From Dehalococcoidia bacterium (GTDB taxonomy: Bacteria > Chloroflexota > Dehalococcoidia > SM23-28-2 > HRBIN24), in the NCBI GenBank assembly GCA_025062275.1, contig JANXAP010000029.1, forward strand, positions 27,049-91,048: a DNA stretch of 64,000 nucleotides, read 5' to 3'. A model generated the notes under the pieces. That model was given only the letters and a program-made list of their open reading frames with translations. It searched no databases and was not told the DNA's origin. Of this stretch, positions 27,121-36,836 are shown piece by piece. Numbering within the stretch: position 1 is the stretch's first letter; each line of letters opens with the position of its first letter. A program made the position numbers and the translations under genes.

Positions 27121-28782
27121 ATGCAGGGCACCATGATGGACTACCCTCTGACCATCAACCACATCCTGTGGCGACTGGACCGCCTCTTCCCGAAGAAGGC
27201 GGTGGTCACCCAGCGGCTGGACGAGGGAGAGCCCACGCGCTCCAACTACGGTGAGCTGGTAGCCCGCGTGCACCGGCTGGCGAGCGCCCTAGCCCGCGCA
27301 GGGGTCCGCGAGGGCGACCGTGTCGCTACCTTCGCCTGGAACACCCAGACCCACCTCGAGTGCTACTTCGCTGTGCCCTGCATGGGGGCTGTGCTCCACA
27401 CCCTCAATATCCGTCTCTTTCCCGGGCAACTGGAGTACATCATCAACCACGCCGAGGACAAGGTGGTGCTTCTGGACCGGAGCCTCATACCCGCCTTCGA
27501 GCCTCTCATCGGCAAGGTGCCCACGGTGCAACTGGTGGTTTTGATGAACGAGGGGCCGGAGCCCTCGGCCACCTTCCGCGAGGCCTTTCCGCAGGTGGTC
27601 GACTACGAGGAGTTCCTGCGCAGCGGCGATGAGCACTTCCCCTGGCCCCGTATCGACGAGCGGCAGGCAGCGGCCATGTGCTACACCTCCGGCACCACCG
27701 GCAACCCCAAGGGGGTGGTCTACACTCACCGCTCGACCGTACTGCACTCGCTGGTGGCTACCCTGTCCGACAACATCGGCCTGCGCGAGCGAGATGTCGT
27801 GATGTACGCCGTGCCCATGTTCCACGCCAACGCCTGGGGCATACCCTATGCTGCCGCCATGGTGGGCACCAGCCAGGTGTTCCCCAACCGGTACCTGGAC
27901 GCCGAGCGGCTGGTGAACCTCATCGAGCGGGAGGGCGTCACCGTCTCGGCAGGGGTCCCCACCATCTGGATTCCCATTCTGGACCTGCTGGAGAAGACGG
28001 GGCGCAAGCTGCCCACGCTGAAGCAGGTCATCTGCGGCGGGTCGGCGGCGCCTCCGGCCCTCATCGCTGGCCTCGACCGGCACGGGATCCAGCTCGTCCA
28101 TGCCTGGGGCATGACCGAGACCTCGCCTCTCGGCTCCCTCAGTCGCGTGCGCTCGTGGCTGGAAGACCTGCCAGAGGAGCGGAAGCTGGCGGTCAGGTCC
28201 ACCCAGGGCACCATCGTCCCCCTGGTGGAATGCCGCATCGTGGACCTCGAATCGGGGGCCGAGCTGCCCTGGGACGGGAAGAGCGTGGGCGAACTGCAGG
28301 TGCGGGGGCCTTATATCACGGGCACCTACTACAACGATCCCACCGCCAGCGAGAAGTTCATGGACGGATGGCTGCGCACCGGCGACGTGGCCACCATTGA
28401 CCCCGACGGCTACATCCGCCTGGTGGACCGCACCAAGGACCTGGTCAAGTCGGGTGGCGAGTGGATATCGTCGGTGGAGCTGGAGAACCACCTCATGGCC
28501 CACCCCAAGGTGCAGGAGGCCGCTGTCATCGGTCTGCCTCACCCCCGCTGGCAGGAGCGGCCAGTGGCGGCTGTGGTGCCCCGACCCGAATACAAGGACG
28601 ACATCACGGCCGAGGAGCTGCGGGAGTTCCTGGCCCAGAGGGTGGCCAAATGGTGGCTGCCGGACGAGGTGGTGTTCGTCCCGGAGGTGCCCAAGACCAG
28701 CGTCGGCAAGTTCGACAAGAAGGTCTTGCGGGAGCAGTTGGCTCACGTGGCCCAGCGCTGGGCAGCCGGCGGCGGCGAATAG
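27121..28782 (+). CDS. AMP-forming fatty acyl-CoA synthetase
   Basis: A 553-residue acyl-CoA ligase of the ANL superfamily, activating a fatty acid through an acyl-adenylate. The P-loop motif [15 protein letters not shown], the adenine-binding [14 protein letters not shown] and the hinge motif [23 protein letters not shown] are all intact. The catalytic lysine is in [10 protein letters not shown] near the end. Sequence style fits medium- to long-chain ligases. The ribosome site AGGAGGTGA is near-perfect, suggesting strong translation. Confidence 0.95.
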   Translation: MQGTMMDYPLTINHILWRLDRLFPKKAVVTQRLDEGEPTRSNYGELVARVHRLASALARAGVREGDRVATFAWNTQTHLECYFAVPCMGAVLHTLNIRLFPGQLEYIINHAEDKVVLLDRSLIPAFEPLIGKVPTVQLVVLMNEGPEPSATFREAFPQVVDYEEFLRSGDEHFPWPRIDERQAAAMCYTSGTTGNPKGVVYTHRSTVLHSLVATLSDNIGLRERDVVMYAVPMFHANAWGIPYAAAMVGTSQVFPNRYLDAERLVNLIEREGVTVSAGVPTIWIPILDLLEKTGRKLPTLKQVICGGSAAPPALIAGLDRHGIQLVHAWGMTETSPLGSLSRVRSWLEDLPEERKLAVRSTQGTIVPLVECRIVDLESGAELPWDGKSVGELQVRGPYITGTYYNDPTASEKFMDGWLRTGDVATIDPDGYIRLVDRTKDLVKSGGEWISSVELENHLMAHPKVQEAAVIGLPHPRWQERPVAAVVPRPEYKDDITAEELREFLAQRVAKWWLPDEVVFVPEVPKTSVGKFDKKVLREQLAHVAQRWAAGGGE

Positions 28783-28841
28783 CACTCGGTCGGTCCCGCT
28801 CGCCCAGGCCCGGGCCACCGGACAGCGGTAGCGATGGCGCG

Positions 28842-29498
28842 ATGACGGTGACGCGCAGGCTCGACATACCTTCCGCCGGCGCAGTGCTGGAGGGAGTGGC
28901 CCACCTGCCCGACGGAAATCCCTTCGGCGCTGTGGTGGTCTGCCACCCCCACCCCCTTTACGGGGGAGATATGGACAATCACGTGGTGCTGGCCCTGTGC
29001 GAGGCGGCGGTGGAGGCCGGGCTAGCCGCCCTGCGCTTCAACTTTCGGGGGACTGGACGCAGCACCGGCTCCCATGACCAGGGGCGCGCCGAGCAGGAGG
29101 ACGTGCTGGCCGCCCTGTCCCAGGCAGCGGCGCTGCTCGGGCCCCACGGCGGCCGGCTGGGGGTGGTGGGCTACTCCTTCGGCGCCGTGATGGCCGCCCT
29201 CGCTGCGCCTCGCGCCCAGGGAGTGGCTGCTCTGGTCCTCGTGTCGCCTCCTGCCCGCGCCCTCTCGGCCGAGTCGCTCACCGCCTTTCCCGGTCCCAAA
29301 CTGGTGCTGGCTGGCGACATGGACCAGTTCGCGCCTGCCCAGGAGCTGCAACAGTTGGCCCTGGAGGCGGGCGAGAACTGCGAGCTGGCGCTGGTGCCGG
29401 GCGTGGACCACTTCTGGTGGTCATCCCTGCGGCCGGCTGCCGCCCGCGTGGCTGCGTTCCTGCGCAAACACCTGGCCCAGCAGCCCCCACGCGGCTGA
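28842..29498 (+). CDS. COG2945-like alpha/beta hydrolase
   Basis: A 218-residue alpha/beta hydrolase of the short COG2945 type. It contains CHPHPLYGGDMDNHVV, RFNFRGTGRSTGSH, the nucleophile Ser112 in GYSFGA, and a late histidine in GVDHFW. The ATG at 28842 gives the family start. It follows the acyl-CoA ligase by 60 bases. Its 3' end overlaps the end of lipB on the other strand by 78 bases. Function is not known; thioesterase or esterase activity is possible. Confidence 0.8.
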   Translation: MTVTRRLDIPSAGAVLEGVAHLPDGNPFGAVVVCHPHPLYGGDMDNHVVLALCEAAVEAGLAALRFNFRGTGRSTGSHDQGRAEQEDVLAALSQAAALLGPHGGRLGVVGYSFGAVMAALAAPRAQGVAALVLVSPPARALSAESLTAFPGPKLVLAGDMDQFAPAQELQQLALEAGENCELALVPGVDHFWWSSLRPAAARVAAFLRKHLAQQPPRG

Positions 29499-30191
29499 GG
29501 GGCCACCTTCCACACGGCGGTACTGCACATCGCGGCCGAAGACGGCGCCGGCCTCCCGGGCCATGGTCGCGGCCACCTCCTCGAGGGGCGGGCAGGCCTG
29601 CAGGTGCAGGTGCATGGATGTGATGCCCCGGTCGGCAATGCCGCAGGGGACGATGGGCCGGAACCAGGAGGGGTCGGTAGCCACGTTGAGGGCCAGGCCG
29701 TGCATGGTGCACCAGCGGGAAAGCTTGACGCCGATGCTGGCCACCTTCTCGCCCCCTAGCCAGACGCCCGTCAGCCCGTCGATGCGCTCGCCCCGCAGGC
29801 CGTAATGGCCAAGGGTTCGCAGCACCACCTCCTCCAGCGCCCGCAGATAGCTCTGGACATCAGTCCTCCAGGCCCGGAGGTCCATCACGAGGTAGGCCAC
29901 GACCTGGCCAGGCCCGTGAAACGTAATGCCACCGCCGCGGTCGACCTCATGGAGGGGTGCTGGCAGCAGGTGGGCGGGCACTCGCAGCTGATCGGGGCCG
30001 GTGCGGCGACCGCAGGTGTAGACGGGCGGGTGCTCCAGCAGCAGGAGGACGTCGCCGCACTCTCCGGCCTGCCGTGCCGCCAGCAGGCGTCGCTGCAGGG
30101 CCCAGGCCTCGGGGTAGCCCACGCGCCCCAGCCAGAGGGCCAGCAGGAGGGGCCTAGGCGCCTCTGACTGCCTCCACCGACCTTCGGGCAT
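29421..30191 (-). CDS. lipB: lipoyl(octanoyl) transferase
   Basis: LipB moves octanoate from acyl-carrier protein to the lipoyl domains of 2-oxoacid dehydrogenases. The 256-residue protein has [31 protein letters not shown], the catalytic lysine in KVASIGVKL and the catalytic cysteine in VPCGI. It begins 38 bases inside the end of lipA, so the two are translationally coupled and lie at the distal end of the oxoacid dehydrogenase operon, which supplies their substrate proteins. Confidence 0.93.
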   Translation of the reverse strand: MPEGRWRQSEAPRPLLLALWLGRVGYPEAWALQRRLLAARQAGECGDVLLLLEHPPVYTCGRRTGPDQLRVPAHLLPAPLHEVDRGGGITFHGPGQVVAYLVMDLRAWRTDVQSYLRALEEVVLRTLGHYGLRGERIDGLTGVWLGGEKVASIGVKLSRWCTMHGLALNVATDPSWFRPIVPCGIADRGITSMHLHLQACPPLEEVAATMAREAGAVFGRDVQYRRVEGGPSAAWGLLGQVFAQERSHAGGSRPQG

Positions 30192-31065
30192 GGTAAGAGG
30201 ACCGGACGAGGGGGCCGCTCTCTACGGCCGGGAACCCTAGAGCCAGGGCCTCCTGCCGCAGGGCCTCGAACTCTTCGGGCGTGTAGTAGCGGGCGATGGG
30301 CAGGTGGCGCTCTCCGTAGGTGGGACGGAGGTACTGGCCGATGGTAAGCACGTCCACCCCCACGGCGCGGATGTCGCGCATGGTCTGCCGCAGCTCGTCC
30401 CAGGTCTCGCCCAGGCCCACCATGATGCCCGTCTTGGTAACCATATCGGGCGCCATCTCCTTGGCCCTGGCCAGCATCTCCAGCGAGCGGTAGTAGCGGG
30501 CGCTGGGGCGCACCCGGCGGTAGAGCCGCGGCACCGTCTCCACGTTGTGGCCGAACACGTCCGGGCGGGCATCCACCACCGTGCGCAGGGCGGAGGGGGA
30601 GCCGCGGAAGTCGGGCACCAGCACCTCCACCGTGCAGCCCGGCACCGCCTCCCGGCAGGCCTCGATGCAACGGGCGAAAATGCTGGCGCCGCCGTCGGGC
30701 AGGTCGTCCCGGGCCACCGAGGTGATGACGATGTGCTTCAGGCCCAGATGCCTGGCCGCCTCGGCCACCCGCCTGGGCTCGTCGGCGTCCACTGTGCGCT
30801 GGGGCCGCCCGAAGGTCACGGCGCAGAAGCCGCAGCGTCGCGTGCAGACATCGCCCAGGATCATGAAGGTGCCGGTGCGCTCCTCCCAGCACTCGAAGAT
30901 GTTGGGGCAGCGGGCCTCCTCGCAGACGGTGTGCAACGCCAGGCCCCGCATCAGCCGCTTCATCTCCAGGTAGTTGGGGCCCATGACTGCCCGCACCTTG
31001 AACCAGGGTGGCTTGGGGTGGGGGCGGGCCGGCGGCTGCTCGTAAATGGTGACGGGCTGCACCAC
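30154..31065 (-). CDS. lipA: lipoyl synthase
   Basis: A 303-residue radical SAM enzyme that inserts two sulfur atoms into protein-bound octanoate. Both iron-sulfur cluster motifs are seen: the auxiliary-cluster Cys48, Cys53 and Cys59 ([12 protein letters not shown]) and the radical SAM Cys74, Cys78 and Cys81 (CTRRCGFC). The auxiliary-cluster serine lies in the VRSSYHA segment near the C-terminus. It starts four bases after the E2 gene stop, so it is part of the same operon. Confidence 0.96.
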   Translation of the reverse strand: MVQPVTIYEQPPARPHPKPPWFKVRAVMGPNYLEMKRLMRGLALHTVCEEARCPNIFECWEERTGTFMILGDVCTRRCGFCAVTFGRPQRTVDADEPRRVAEAARHLGLKHIVITSVARDDLPDGGASIFARCIEACREAVPGCTVEVLVPDFRGSPSALRTVVDARPDVFGHNVETVPRLYRRVRPSARYYRSLEMLARAKEMAPDMVTKTGIMVGLGETWDELRQTMRDIRAVGVDVLTIGQYLRPTYGERHLPIARYYTPEEFEALRQEALALGFPAVESGPLVRSSYHARRSVEAVRGA

Positions 31066-31069
31066 GTCC

Positions 31070-32350
31070 TCAGTATACAGGGGCGTCGGGGCCTATGGCC
31101 TCCAGTCGTTCTTTGACGAAGGCCACGAAGGCCGCTGCCTGGTGCCCGTCCACGATGCGGTGATCGAACGACAGGCAGAGGTTCATCACCTGGCGCACGG
31201 CGATGGCCTCGTTCTCCAGCACCCGCACCTGGGGGCGGATGGCCTCGCTGGTGAGGATGGCCGCCTGGCCGGGGAAGATGATGGGCATGGTGGCCACCGA
31301 GCCGAAGACGCCCGTGTTGTCCACGGTGAAGGTGCCTCCCTGCACGTCTTCCAGGCGCAGGCGGCCAGACCGTGCCCGCTCGGCCAGGTCGGCGATGGCC
31401 CGCGCCAGGCCAGCGATGCTCAGGCGGTCGGCATCGTGCACCACCGGCACCATCAGACCCTGCTCCGTGGCCACGGCGATGCCGATGTTGATGCGCTTCC
31501 TGAGCAGGATGCCGTCGTCGCTCCAGGAGGCGTTGAGATAGGGGTAGCGGCGCAGCCCCTCGGCCACCGCCTTGACCACGAAGGGCAGGTAGGTCAGGTC
31601 CACCCCCTCCCGCCGCTCGAAGTCGCCCTTGATGGCCTGGCGCAGGCGCACCAGGCCGGTGACGTCGGCCTCCATCATCAGCCAGGCGTGGGGCGCGCTG
31701 AAGGCCGAGGCAGCCATGCGCTGGGCGATGGTGCGGCGGATGGCCGTCAGCGGCACCTTCTCGACCTCTTCCTCGGCGGCCGGCGGCGGGGCTGCCTCGC
31801 GCGGGGGTGGCGGGGTCTCGGGGCGGGCGGCGGCGGGGACGGCCTCTCGCTGGGCGGCGTGGCGGCGCACGTCCTCCTCGGTGATGCGGCCGCCCGGGCC
31901 GGTGCCCCGAACTTGAGAGAGGTCCACTCCCAGCTCCTCGGCCACGCGGCGCACCCTCGGGGTGGCGCGGGGGCGCTGGGCGGCGGGGGCCTCGGCCCCG
32001 GCTGGGACTTCGGCCTCGGCGGCGGCCCGCTCGGCCTCGGCGGGCGCCTGAGGCTCCTCGCGCCCTGCCGCAGCGATGGGCGGCGTCTCGGGGCGGATGG
32101 CCTCGGCCGCCTCCGCCTCCTCGATGATGGCCAGGGCCTGTCCCACCTGGACCACAGCCCCTTCGGGGGCCAGGATCTCCCTGAGGATGCCCTTCACTGG
32201 CGCCGGTATCTCTACGTCTACCTTGTCCGTGTTGATCTCCACTAGGGGCTCGTAGCGTTCCACCTGGTCGCCGGGGGATTTGAGCCAGCGGGTGACGGTG
32301 CCCTCGGTGACCGTCTCGGCCACCTGGGGCATGACGACGGTGAAGGCCAC
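31070..32350 (-). CDS. dihydrolipoamide acyltransferase (E2) of a 2-oxoacid dehydrogenase
   Basis: A 426-residue E2 core enzyme. One lipoyl domain at the N-terminus carries the lipoylated lysine in EINTDKVD (Lys43). An Ala/Pro-rich linker, a peripheral-subunit-binding domain ([32 protein letters not shown]) and a C-terminal catalytic domain with DHRIVDG follow. The GTG at 32350 is chosen because GAGGGG lies seven bases upstream and it starts 11 bases after the E1 beta stop. With the E1 partners this is most likely a branched-chain oxoacid complex. Confidence 0.92.
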   Translation of the reverse strand: MAFTVVMPQVAETVTEGTVTRWLKSPGDQVERYEPLVEINTDKVDVEIPAPVKGILREILAPEGAVVQVGQALAIIEEAEAAEAIRPETPPIAAAGREEPQAPAEAERAAAEAEVPAGAEAPAAQRPRATPRVRRVAEELGVDLSQVRGTGPGGRITEEDVRRHAAQREAVPAAARPETPPPPREAAPPPAAEEEVEKVPLTAIRRTIAQRMAASAFSAPHAWLMMEADVTGLVRLRQAIKGDFERREGVDLTYLPFVVKAVAEGLRRYPYLNASWSDDGILLRKRINIGIAVATEQGLMVPVVHDADRLSIAGLARAIADLAERARSGRLRLEDVQGGTFTVDNTGVFGSVATMPIIFPGQAAILTSEAIRPQVRVLENEAIAVRQVMNLCLSFDHRIVDGHQAAAFVAFVKERLEAIGPDAPVY

Positions 32351-32361
32351 GCTCCCACCCC

Positions 32362-33342
32362 TCAGTAGGCGGCCAGCCGGCGGATGGCCTCCAGCAGGTT
32401 CTCCTCGCCGGGGAGGATGGCGTCCTCCAGCACCGGCGCGAAGGGGGAGATGGGCACGTCGGGAGCGGCCAGCCGAACCACCGGCCCGTCCAGGTAGTCG
32501 AAGGCCTCCTCGGCGATGAGGGCGGCGATCTCGGCCCCGTAGCCGCCGAAGAGGTTGTCCTCGTAGGCCACCAGCGCCTTGCCCGTCTTGCGCACCGACG
32601 ACAGCACCGTCTCCCGGTCCAGGGGGCGTAGGGTGCGCAGGTCTATCACTTCCACATCGATGCCCTCCTCCGCCGCCCGATCGGCCGCCCGCAGGGCGTG
32701 CTGGGCCATCATGCCATAGGAAATGAGGGAGATATGCCTGCCCTCCCTCTTCACGGCTGCTTGGCCGATAGGCAGCACGTAGTCGTCGTCGGGCACCTCC
32801 TCGCGAACCAGCCGATAGGCGCGCTTGTGTTCGAAGAAGAGCACCGGGTCGGGGTCGCGGATGGCCGCCTTGAGCAGTCCCTTGGCGTCGTAAGGGGAGG
32901 CGACGCATATGACCTTCAGGCCCGGTACGTGGGCGAAGACGGCCTCAACGCTCTGGGAGTGATAGGGGCCGCCACGGATGCCAGCGCCGTAGGGCGCCCG
33001 CACCACGATGGGGCAGCCCCAGGCGCCGTTGGAGCGCCAGCGCAGGCGCGCCGCTTCGTTGACTATCTGGTCTACCGCAGGCCAGATGAAGTCGGCGAAC
33101 TGTATCTCGGCTATGGGCACCAGGCCGTTGAGGGAGGCGCCGATGGCGATGCCCACGATGGCCGACTCGGCCAGGGGCGTGTCGAAGCAGCGCTCGCGGC
33201 CGAACTCCTGCACGAAGCCCTCGGTGGCACGGAAGACGCCGCCCTCCTCCACGTCCTCGCCGAAGACGACGACGCGGGGGTCGCGGCGCATCTCCTCGGC
33301 CATGGCCTCCCGCACGGCCTCGATGAGGGTCTTGGTGGCCAT
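32362..33342 (-). CDS. 2-oxoacid dehydrogenase E1 subunit beta
   Basis: A 326-residue E1 beta subunit. It shows ALxEAMAEEM-like N-terminal helix, VVVFGEDVEEGGVFRAT, the DTPLAESAIVGIAIGASLNG core and the EIQFADFIWPAVDQIVNEAARLRW motif of branched-chain and pyruvate E1 beta subunits. It pairs with the E1 alpha gene 13 bases upstream. The ATG at 33342 is the family start; the longer frame to 33450 has no similarity and overlaps E1 alpha. Confidence 0.94.
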   Translation of the reverse strand: MATKTLIEAVREAMAEEMRRDPRVVVFGEDVEEGGVFRATEGFVQEFGRERCFDTPLAESAIVGIAIGASLNGLVPIAEIQFADFIWPAVDQIVNEAARLRWRSNGAWGCPIVVRAPYGAGIRGGPYHSQSVEAVFAHVPGLKVICVASPYDAKGLLKAAIRDPDPVLFFEHKRAYRLVREEVPDDDYVLPIGQAAVKREGRHISLISYGMMAQHALRAADRAAEEGIDVEVIDLRTLRPLDRETVLSSVRKTGKALVAYEDNLFGGYGAEIAALIAEEAFDYLDGPVVRLAAPDVPISPFAPVLEDAILPGEENLLEAIRRLAAY

Positions 33343-33355
33343 GGCTGTCGCCCCC

Positions 33356-34348
33356 TCACTCGGCATACAGGTGCCGGAACACGGTGGCCGGGTCGGGCGG
33401 GGGCGCCCGCTCGGCGTAGTCGGTGGCCTCGTCCACCTCCCGGGCGACACGCCGGTTCAGGGCCTCCTCCTTGTCCTGGTCCAGCAGCCCCAGCTCCTGC
33501 AGCAGGGCACGGAAGCGCACGATCGGCTCCCGTTGCGACCAGGTCTCCACCTCCTCGCGGCTGCGATAGCGGCGATCGTCGTCATCGCTGCTGTGGGGGG
33601 CCAGTCGGTAGACCTTGCCCTCGATGAAGGTAGGACCCTCTCCGTTGCGGGCCCTCTGGTGGGCCTCCAGGGCAGCCCGGTAGACGGCCAACACGTCGTT
33701 GCCGTCCACCGTCACCCCGGGGAAGCCGTAGCCCTGGGCGCGGACGGATACCTTCTCCACCGCCATCTGCTTGGAGACATGCACCGAGATGGCATACGAG
33801 TTGTTCTCGCAGACGAAGACGACAGGCAGGCGGTGGACGCCGGCGAAGTTCATGGCCTCGTGGGTGTCCCCCTTGCTGGTGGCGCCGTCGCCGAAGTAGA
33901 CGAAGGTCACCTCGTCCAGGCCCCGCAGTTTGCTGGCCAGGGCGATGCCCACCGCGTGGGGCACCTGGGTGGCTACAGGCGCCGAGCCGCTGACGATGCG
34001 CAGCTCCCGGTGGCTGAAGTGGTTGGGCATGTTGCGCCCGCCGCTGGAGATGTCGTCGCGACGGGCGAAGAAGGCCATCAGCACGTCTCGCGCCGTCATG
34101 CCTACGGTTACCGCCACGCCCACGCTGCGGTAGTAGGGCACTGTCCAGTCCTGACCGGGTCGCAGCACGTAGGCGGTGCCCACCTGGGCGCCCTCGTGCC
34201 CTTCGGCGCTGACGGCGAAGGTGCCCTTGCCCATGCGCTGCAGCACCCGCATGCGCTGGCTGAGGGCGCGGGCCAGCAGCATCTTGTAGTAGATGTCCAG
34301 CAGCTGCTGGTCGGTGAGGCCCGCCGTGTCAACCTTCCCTACTGCCAC
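33356..34348 (-). CDS. 2-oxoacid dehydrogenase E1 subunit alpha, branched-chain type
   Basis: A 330-residue TPP-dependent E1 alpha subunit. The TPP motif GDGATSKGDTHEAMNFAG and NNSYAISVH are clear, and HSSDDDDRRYR is the loop typical of branched-chain 2-oxoacid E1 alpha (HSTSDD-type) rather than pyruvate E1. It decarboxylates the oxoacid and hands the acyl group to the E2 lipoyl domain. It lies between lpd and E1 beta with short spacers, inside a six-gene operon. Confidence 0.93.
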   Translation of the reverse strand: MAVGKVDTAGLTDQQLLDIYYKMLLARALSQRMRVLQRMGKGTFAVSAEGHEGAQVGTAYVLRPGQDWTVPYYRSVGVAVTVGMTARDVLMAFFARRDDISSGGRNMPNHFSHRELRIVSGSAPVATQVPHAVGIALASKLRGLDEVTFVYFGDGATSKGDTHEAMNFAGVHRLPVVFVCENNSYAISVHVSKQMAVEKVSVRAQGYGFPGVTVDGNDVLAVYRAALEAHQRARNGEGPTFIEGKVYRLAPHSSDDDDRRYRSREEVETWSQREPIVRFRALLQELGLLDQDKEEALNRRVAREVDEATDYAERAPPPDPATVFRHLYAE

Positions 34349-34363
34349 CGCTCTCCCGCCCCC

Positions 34364-35761
34364 TCAGAGGTAGATGCTCACCCTGGCAGCCAGCTGGGCC
34401 GCGTCCATGAGAGCCTCGCTCAGGCTGGGGTGAGGGTGGACGCTGGTCCCCAGCTCCCATGCCGAGGCCTGAAGGTAGAGGCCCAAGGCTGCCTCGCCCA
34501 CCAGCTCGCCAGCCTGGGGGCCCAGCAGGTGAATGCCCAGGAGGTCGCCCGTCTCGGCGTCCATGACCACTTTCGCGGCCCCGTCGGTCTCGTCGCGAAG
34601 GAGGGCCATAGCGTTGTTGCGGAAGGAGAAGCGCTGGGCACGAACGGGCCGCCCGTTGCGGCGGGCCTCTTCCTCCGTCAGGCCCACGGCGGCGGCGTGG
34701 GGACGCGTGTAGACCACCCTGGGGACGCGGGAGTAGTCCAGGGGCCGAGGCGACCCGCCAGCAATGGCCTCGGCCGCTATCGCCCCCTCGGCAGCAGCCT
34801 TATGGGCGAGCATCGGCCCGCCTACCAGGTCGCCGACAGCGTAGACGCCTGGCTCGTCGGTCTGCATCTGCCCGTCCACCCGCACGAACCCGTCCTGAAG
34901 GCGCACGGCCGTCTTCTCCAGGCCCAACTCCTCCACATTGCCCCGACGGCCGATGGCCACCAGCACGTGAGAGGCCTGCACCGTCCGCTCGCCGCCATCG
35001 TGCTCCACCGTCAGCTCCACGCGGTCCTCCAACACCCGACACTTCTCCGTCAGCAACCTGGCGGAGGTCAGGACGGTGGCGCCGCGGGCCGTCAGCAGCC
35101 GCTCCAGTCCGCGCCCCAGCTCTTCGTCCTCGGTGGGCAGCAATCGCGGCAGCAGCTCGATGATGGTGACGGGGACGCCTATATCGAGGAAGAAGGACGC
35201 GAACTCCAGGCCCACGGCACCGGCACCGACGATGGCGATGCTCTCAGGAGGGGTCGTCATCTCCAGCAGGTGGTCGCTGCTGAGGACGCGATGGCCGTCG
35301 AACGGGAGTCCGGGCAGCTCGCGAGGGCGAGAGCCGGTGGCCAGCACCACGAAGCGGGCCCTGAGCCTTCGCTGCCCAGGGCCCTCCACGGCTACTTGCC
35401 GGGGGGAGAGCAAGCGTCCCCGGCCCTGAACGATCTCGACCCTGTGCTTCTGGAGTAGGCGCTGGAGGCTCTGATAGAGGGCCTCCACGACCTGTCGCTT
35501 GCGCTCGTGGAGGCGGTCGAAGTCCAGCCCGGCCTCCTCCGCCCGCACCCCGAAGCGCGGGGCGGCCCGCACCCGCGCCAGGACCTCGGCCGCCTCCAGG
35601 AGGGCCTTGGTGGGGATACAGCCTCGGTGCAGGCAGACCCCGCCAACCTTTTCTTGCTCCACCAGGGCGACCCTCAGGCCTGCCTGGGACGCCCTGATAG
35701 CGGCGGTGTAGCCTCCCGTCCCCCCGCCCAGGACTACCAGGTCGTAATCCTGCTCCTCCAT
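34364..35761 (-). CDS. lpdA: dihydrolipoyl dehydrogenase (E3)
   Basis: A 465-residue flavoprotein that reoxidises dihydrolipoamide with NAD+. It has the FAD-binding LGGGTGGYTAAIRA, the redox-active disulfide pair Cys43/Cys48 in CLHRGCIPTK, an NAD-binding IVGAGAVGLEFASF, and the C-terminal HPHPSLSEALMDAA active-site histidine segment. It is the first gene of the operon lpd-E1 alpha-E1 beta-E2-lipA-lipB, which therefore encodes both the complex and its cofactor machinery. Confidence 0.96.
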   Translation of the reverse strand: MEEQDYDLVVLGGGTGGYTAAIRASQAGLRVALVEQEKVGGVCLHRGCIPTKALLEAAEVLARVRAAPRFGVRAEEAGLDFDRLHERKRQVVEALYQSLQRLLQKHRVEIVQGRGRLLSPRQVAVEGPGQRRLRARFVVLATGSRPRELPGLPFDGHRVLSSDHLLEMTTPPESIAIVGAGAVGLEFASFFLDIGVPVTIIELLPRLLPTEDEELGRGLERLLTARGATVLTSARLLTEKCRVLEDRVELTVEHDGGERTVQASHVLVAIGRRGNVEELGLEKTAVRLQDGFVRVDGQMQTDEPGVYAVGDLVGGPMLAHKAAAEGAIAAEAIAGGSPRPLDYSRVPRVVYTRPHAAAVGLTEEEARRNGRPVRAQRFSFRNNAMALLRDETDGAAKVVMDAETGDLLGIHLLGPQAGELVGEAALGLYLQASAWELGTSVHPHPSLSEALMDAAQLAARVSIYL

Positions 35762-35818
35762 TGCCCTCCAGGGCGGGAGCGCCCCGGTAAGGCCATTGTA
35801 GCACAGGGTCAGGGGCCC

Positions 35819-36820
35819 CTAGCGCAGCTCAGCCAGCAGTCGCTGGTATTGTTCCAGGTTGGCCTCCACCGAGATGTCGACCAGGGCGGGCGCTCGCTGG
35901 GGCGACACGCCCAGGGCCTCCTCGAGGGTGGGGGCCGACTCGTTCACTAGCAGCAGCCCCGTCACCTCGCGGCCCATCTTGGCCGCCTCCTCGATGAGGC
36001 GAAGGGCGTAAAGGGCGGCCTCGGGATGGGTGGGATCGTAATCGCTCGGCAGGTAGGCGCGCTCCTCTTCGCTGAAGACCTGGTCGCGCATCTCCCGCCA
36101 GGCCTCCTGGATGTCCATAACGTAGTTCAGGCGGTACCAGTCGACGATGGCGCCGCTGCCGCGGTAGCCAGGTTCGCGGTGATACGTGACGCAGGGCGAG
36201 AAGACGTCCAGCAGAGAGAAGCCTCTGGTCTGGATGGCCCGCAGCATCAGCTCGGCCAGCTCCTTCTTCTTCCAGGAGACGCCGCGGGCGACGAAGGCGG
36301 CGCCGGCGGCGATGGCCAGCTTCAGGGGGTTCACAGGCCGCACCCTCTTGCCCTCCGGAGTGGAGCTGGTCTTGAGCCCCAGGTGGCCCGTGGGCGACGC
36401 CTGGCCGCGGGTCAAGCCGTAAACCTGGTTGTTCATGACGACGAGGGTCATGTTGACGTTCTTGACACAGGCATGGACGAAGTGCTCCATGCCGATGGCG
36501 TAGGTATCGCCGTCGCCGCCGAAGTCCACCACCACCAGGTTGGGGTTGGCCAGGGCCACCCCCATGGCCACCGGGATGGAGCGCCCGTGCTGGCCGTGGT
36601 ACGAGTTGAGCCGCAGCATCTCCGGCTCCTTGCTGGAGCAGCCGATGCCCGACATGATGAAGATCCGCTCCAGGGGCACTCCCAGCTCGTTGACCAGGGT
36701 CATGACGACGTCCTTGAAGGCGGCGGTGACCCCGAAGTCGCCGCAGCCGCTGCACCACCAGGCGCCAGGGCCGCTGATGTCGGCCGCTGTCAGGGGCTTC
36801 TCGGGCGTGTAAACAGCCAT
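35819..36820 (-). CDS. korB: 2-oxoacid:ferredoxin oxidoreductase subunit beta
   Basis: A 333-residue beta subunit that holds TPP and an iron-sulfur cluster. The N-terminal WCSGCGDFG and GIGCSSKEPE motifs supply cluster cysteines, and FGGDGDTYAIGMEHFVHACVKN with MNNQVYGLTRGQASPT is the TPP-binding region. Together with KorA it decarboxylates a 2-oxoacid to acyl-CoA and reduces ferredoxin. It starts 16 bases after KorA, and its stop lies 57 bases from lpdA, so it could read through into that operon. Confidence 0.93.
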   Translation of the reverse strand: MAVYTPEKPLTAADISGPGAWWCSGCGDFGVTAAFKDVVMTLVNELGVPLERIFIMSGIGCSSKEPEMLRLNSYHGQHGRSIPVAMGVALANPNLVVVDFGGDGDTYAIGMEHFVHACVKNVNMTLVVMNNQVYGLTRGQASPTGHLGLKTSSTPEGKRVRPVNPLKLAIAAGAAFVARGVSWKKKELAELMLRAIQTRGFSLLDVFSPCVTYHREPGYRGSGAIVDWYRLNYVMDIQEAWREMRDQVFSEEERAYLPSDYDPTHPEAALYALRLIEEAAKMGREVTGLLLVNESAPTLEEALGVSPQRAPALVDISVEANLEQYQRLLAELR

Positions 36821-36836
36821 GGACTCTCCTCCTCGT

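Noticed and set aside
33008..35458. An 816-codon plus-strand frame across E1 alpha, E1 beta and lpdA.
   Set aside because: It runs opposite three well-supported genes and across their boundaries; composition effect.
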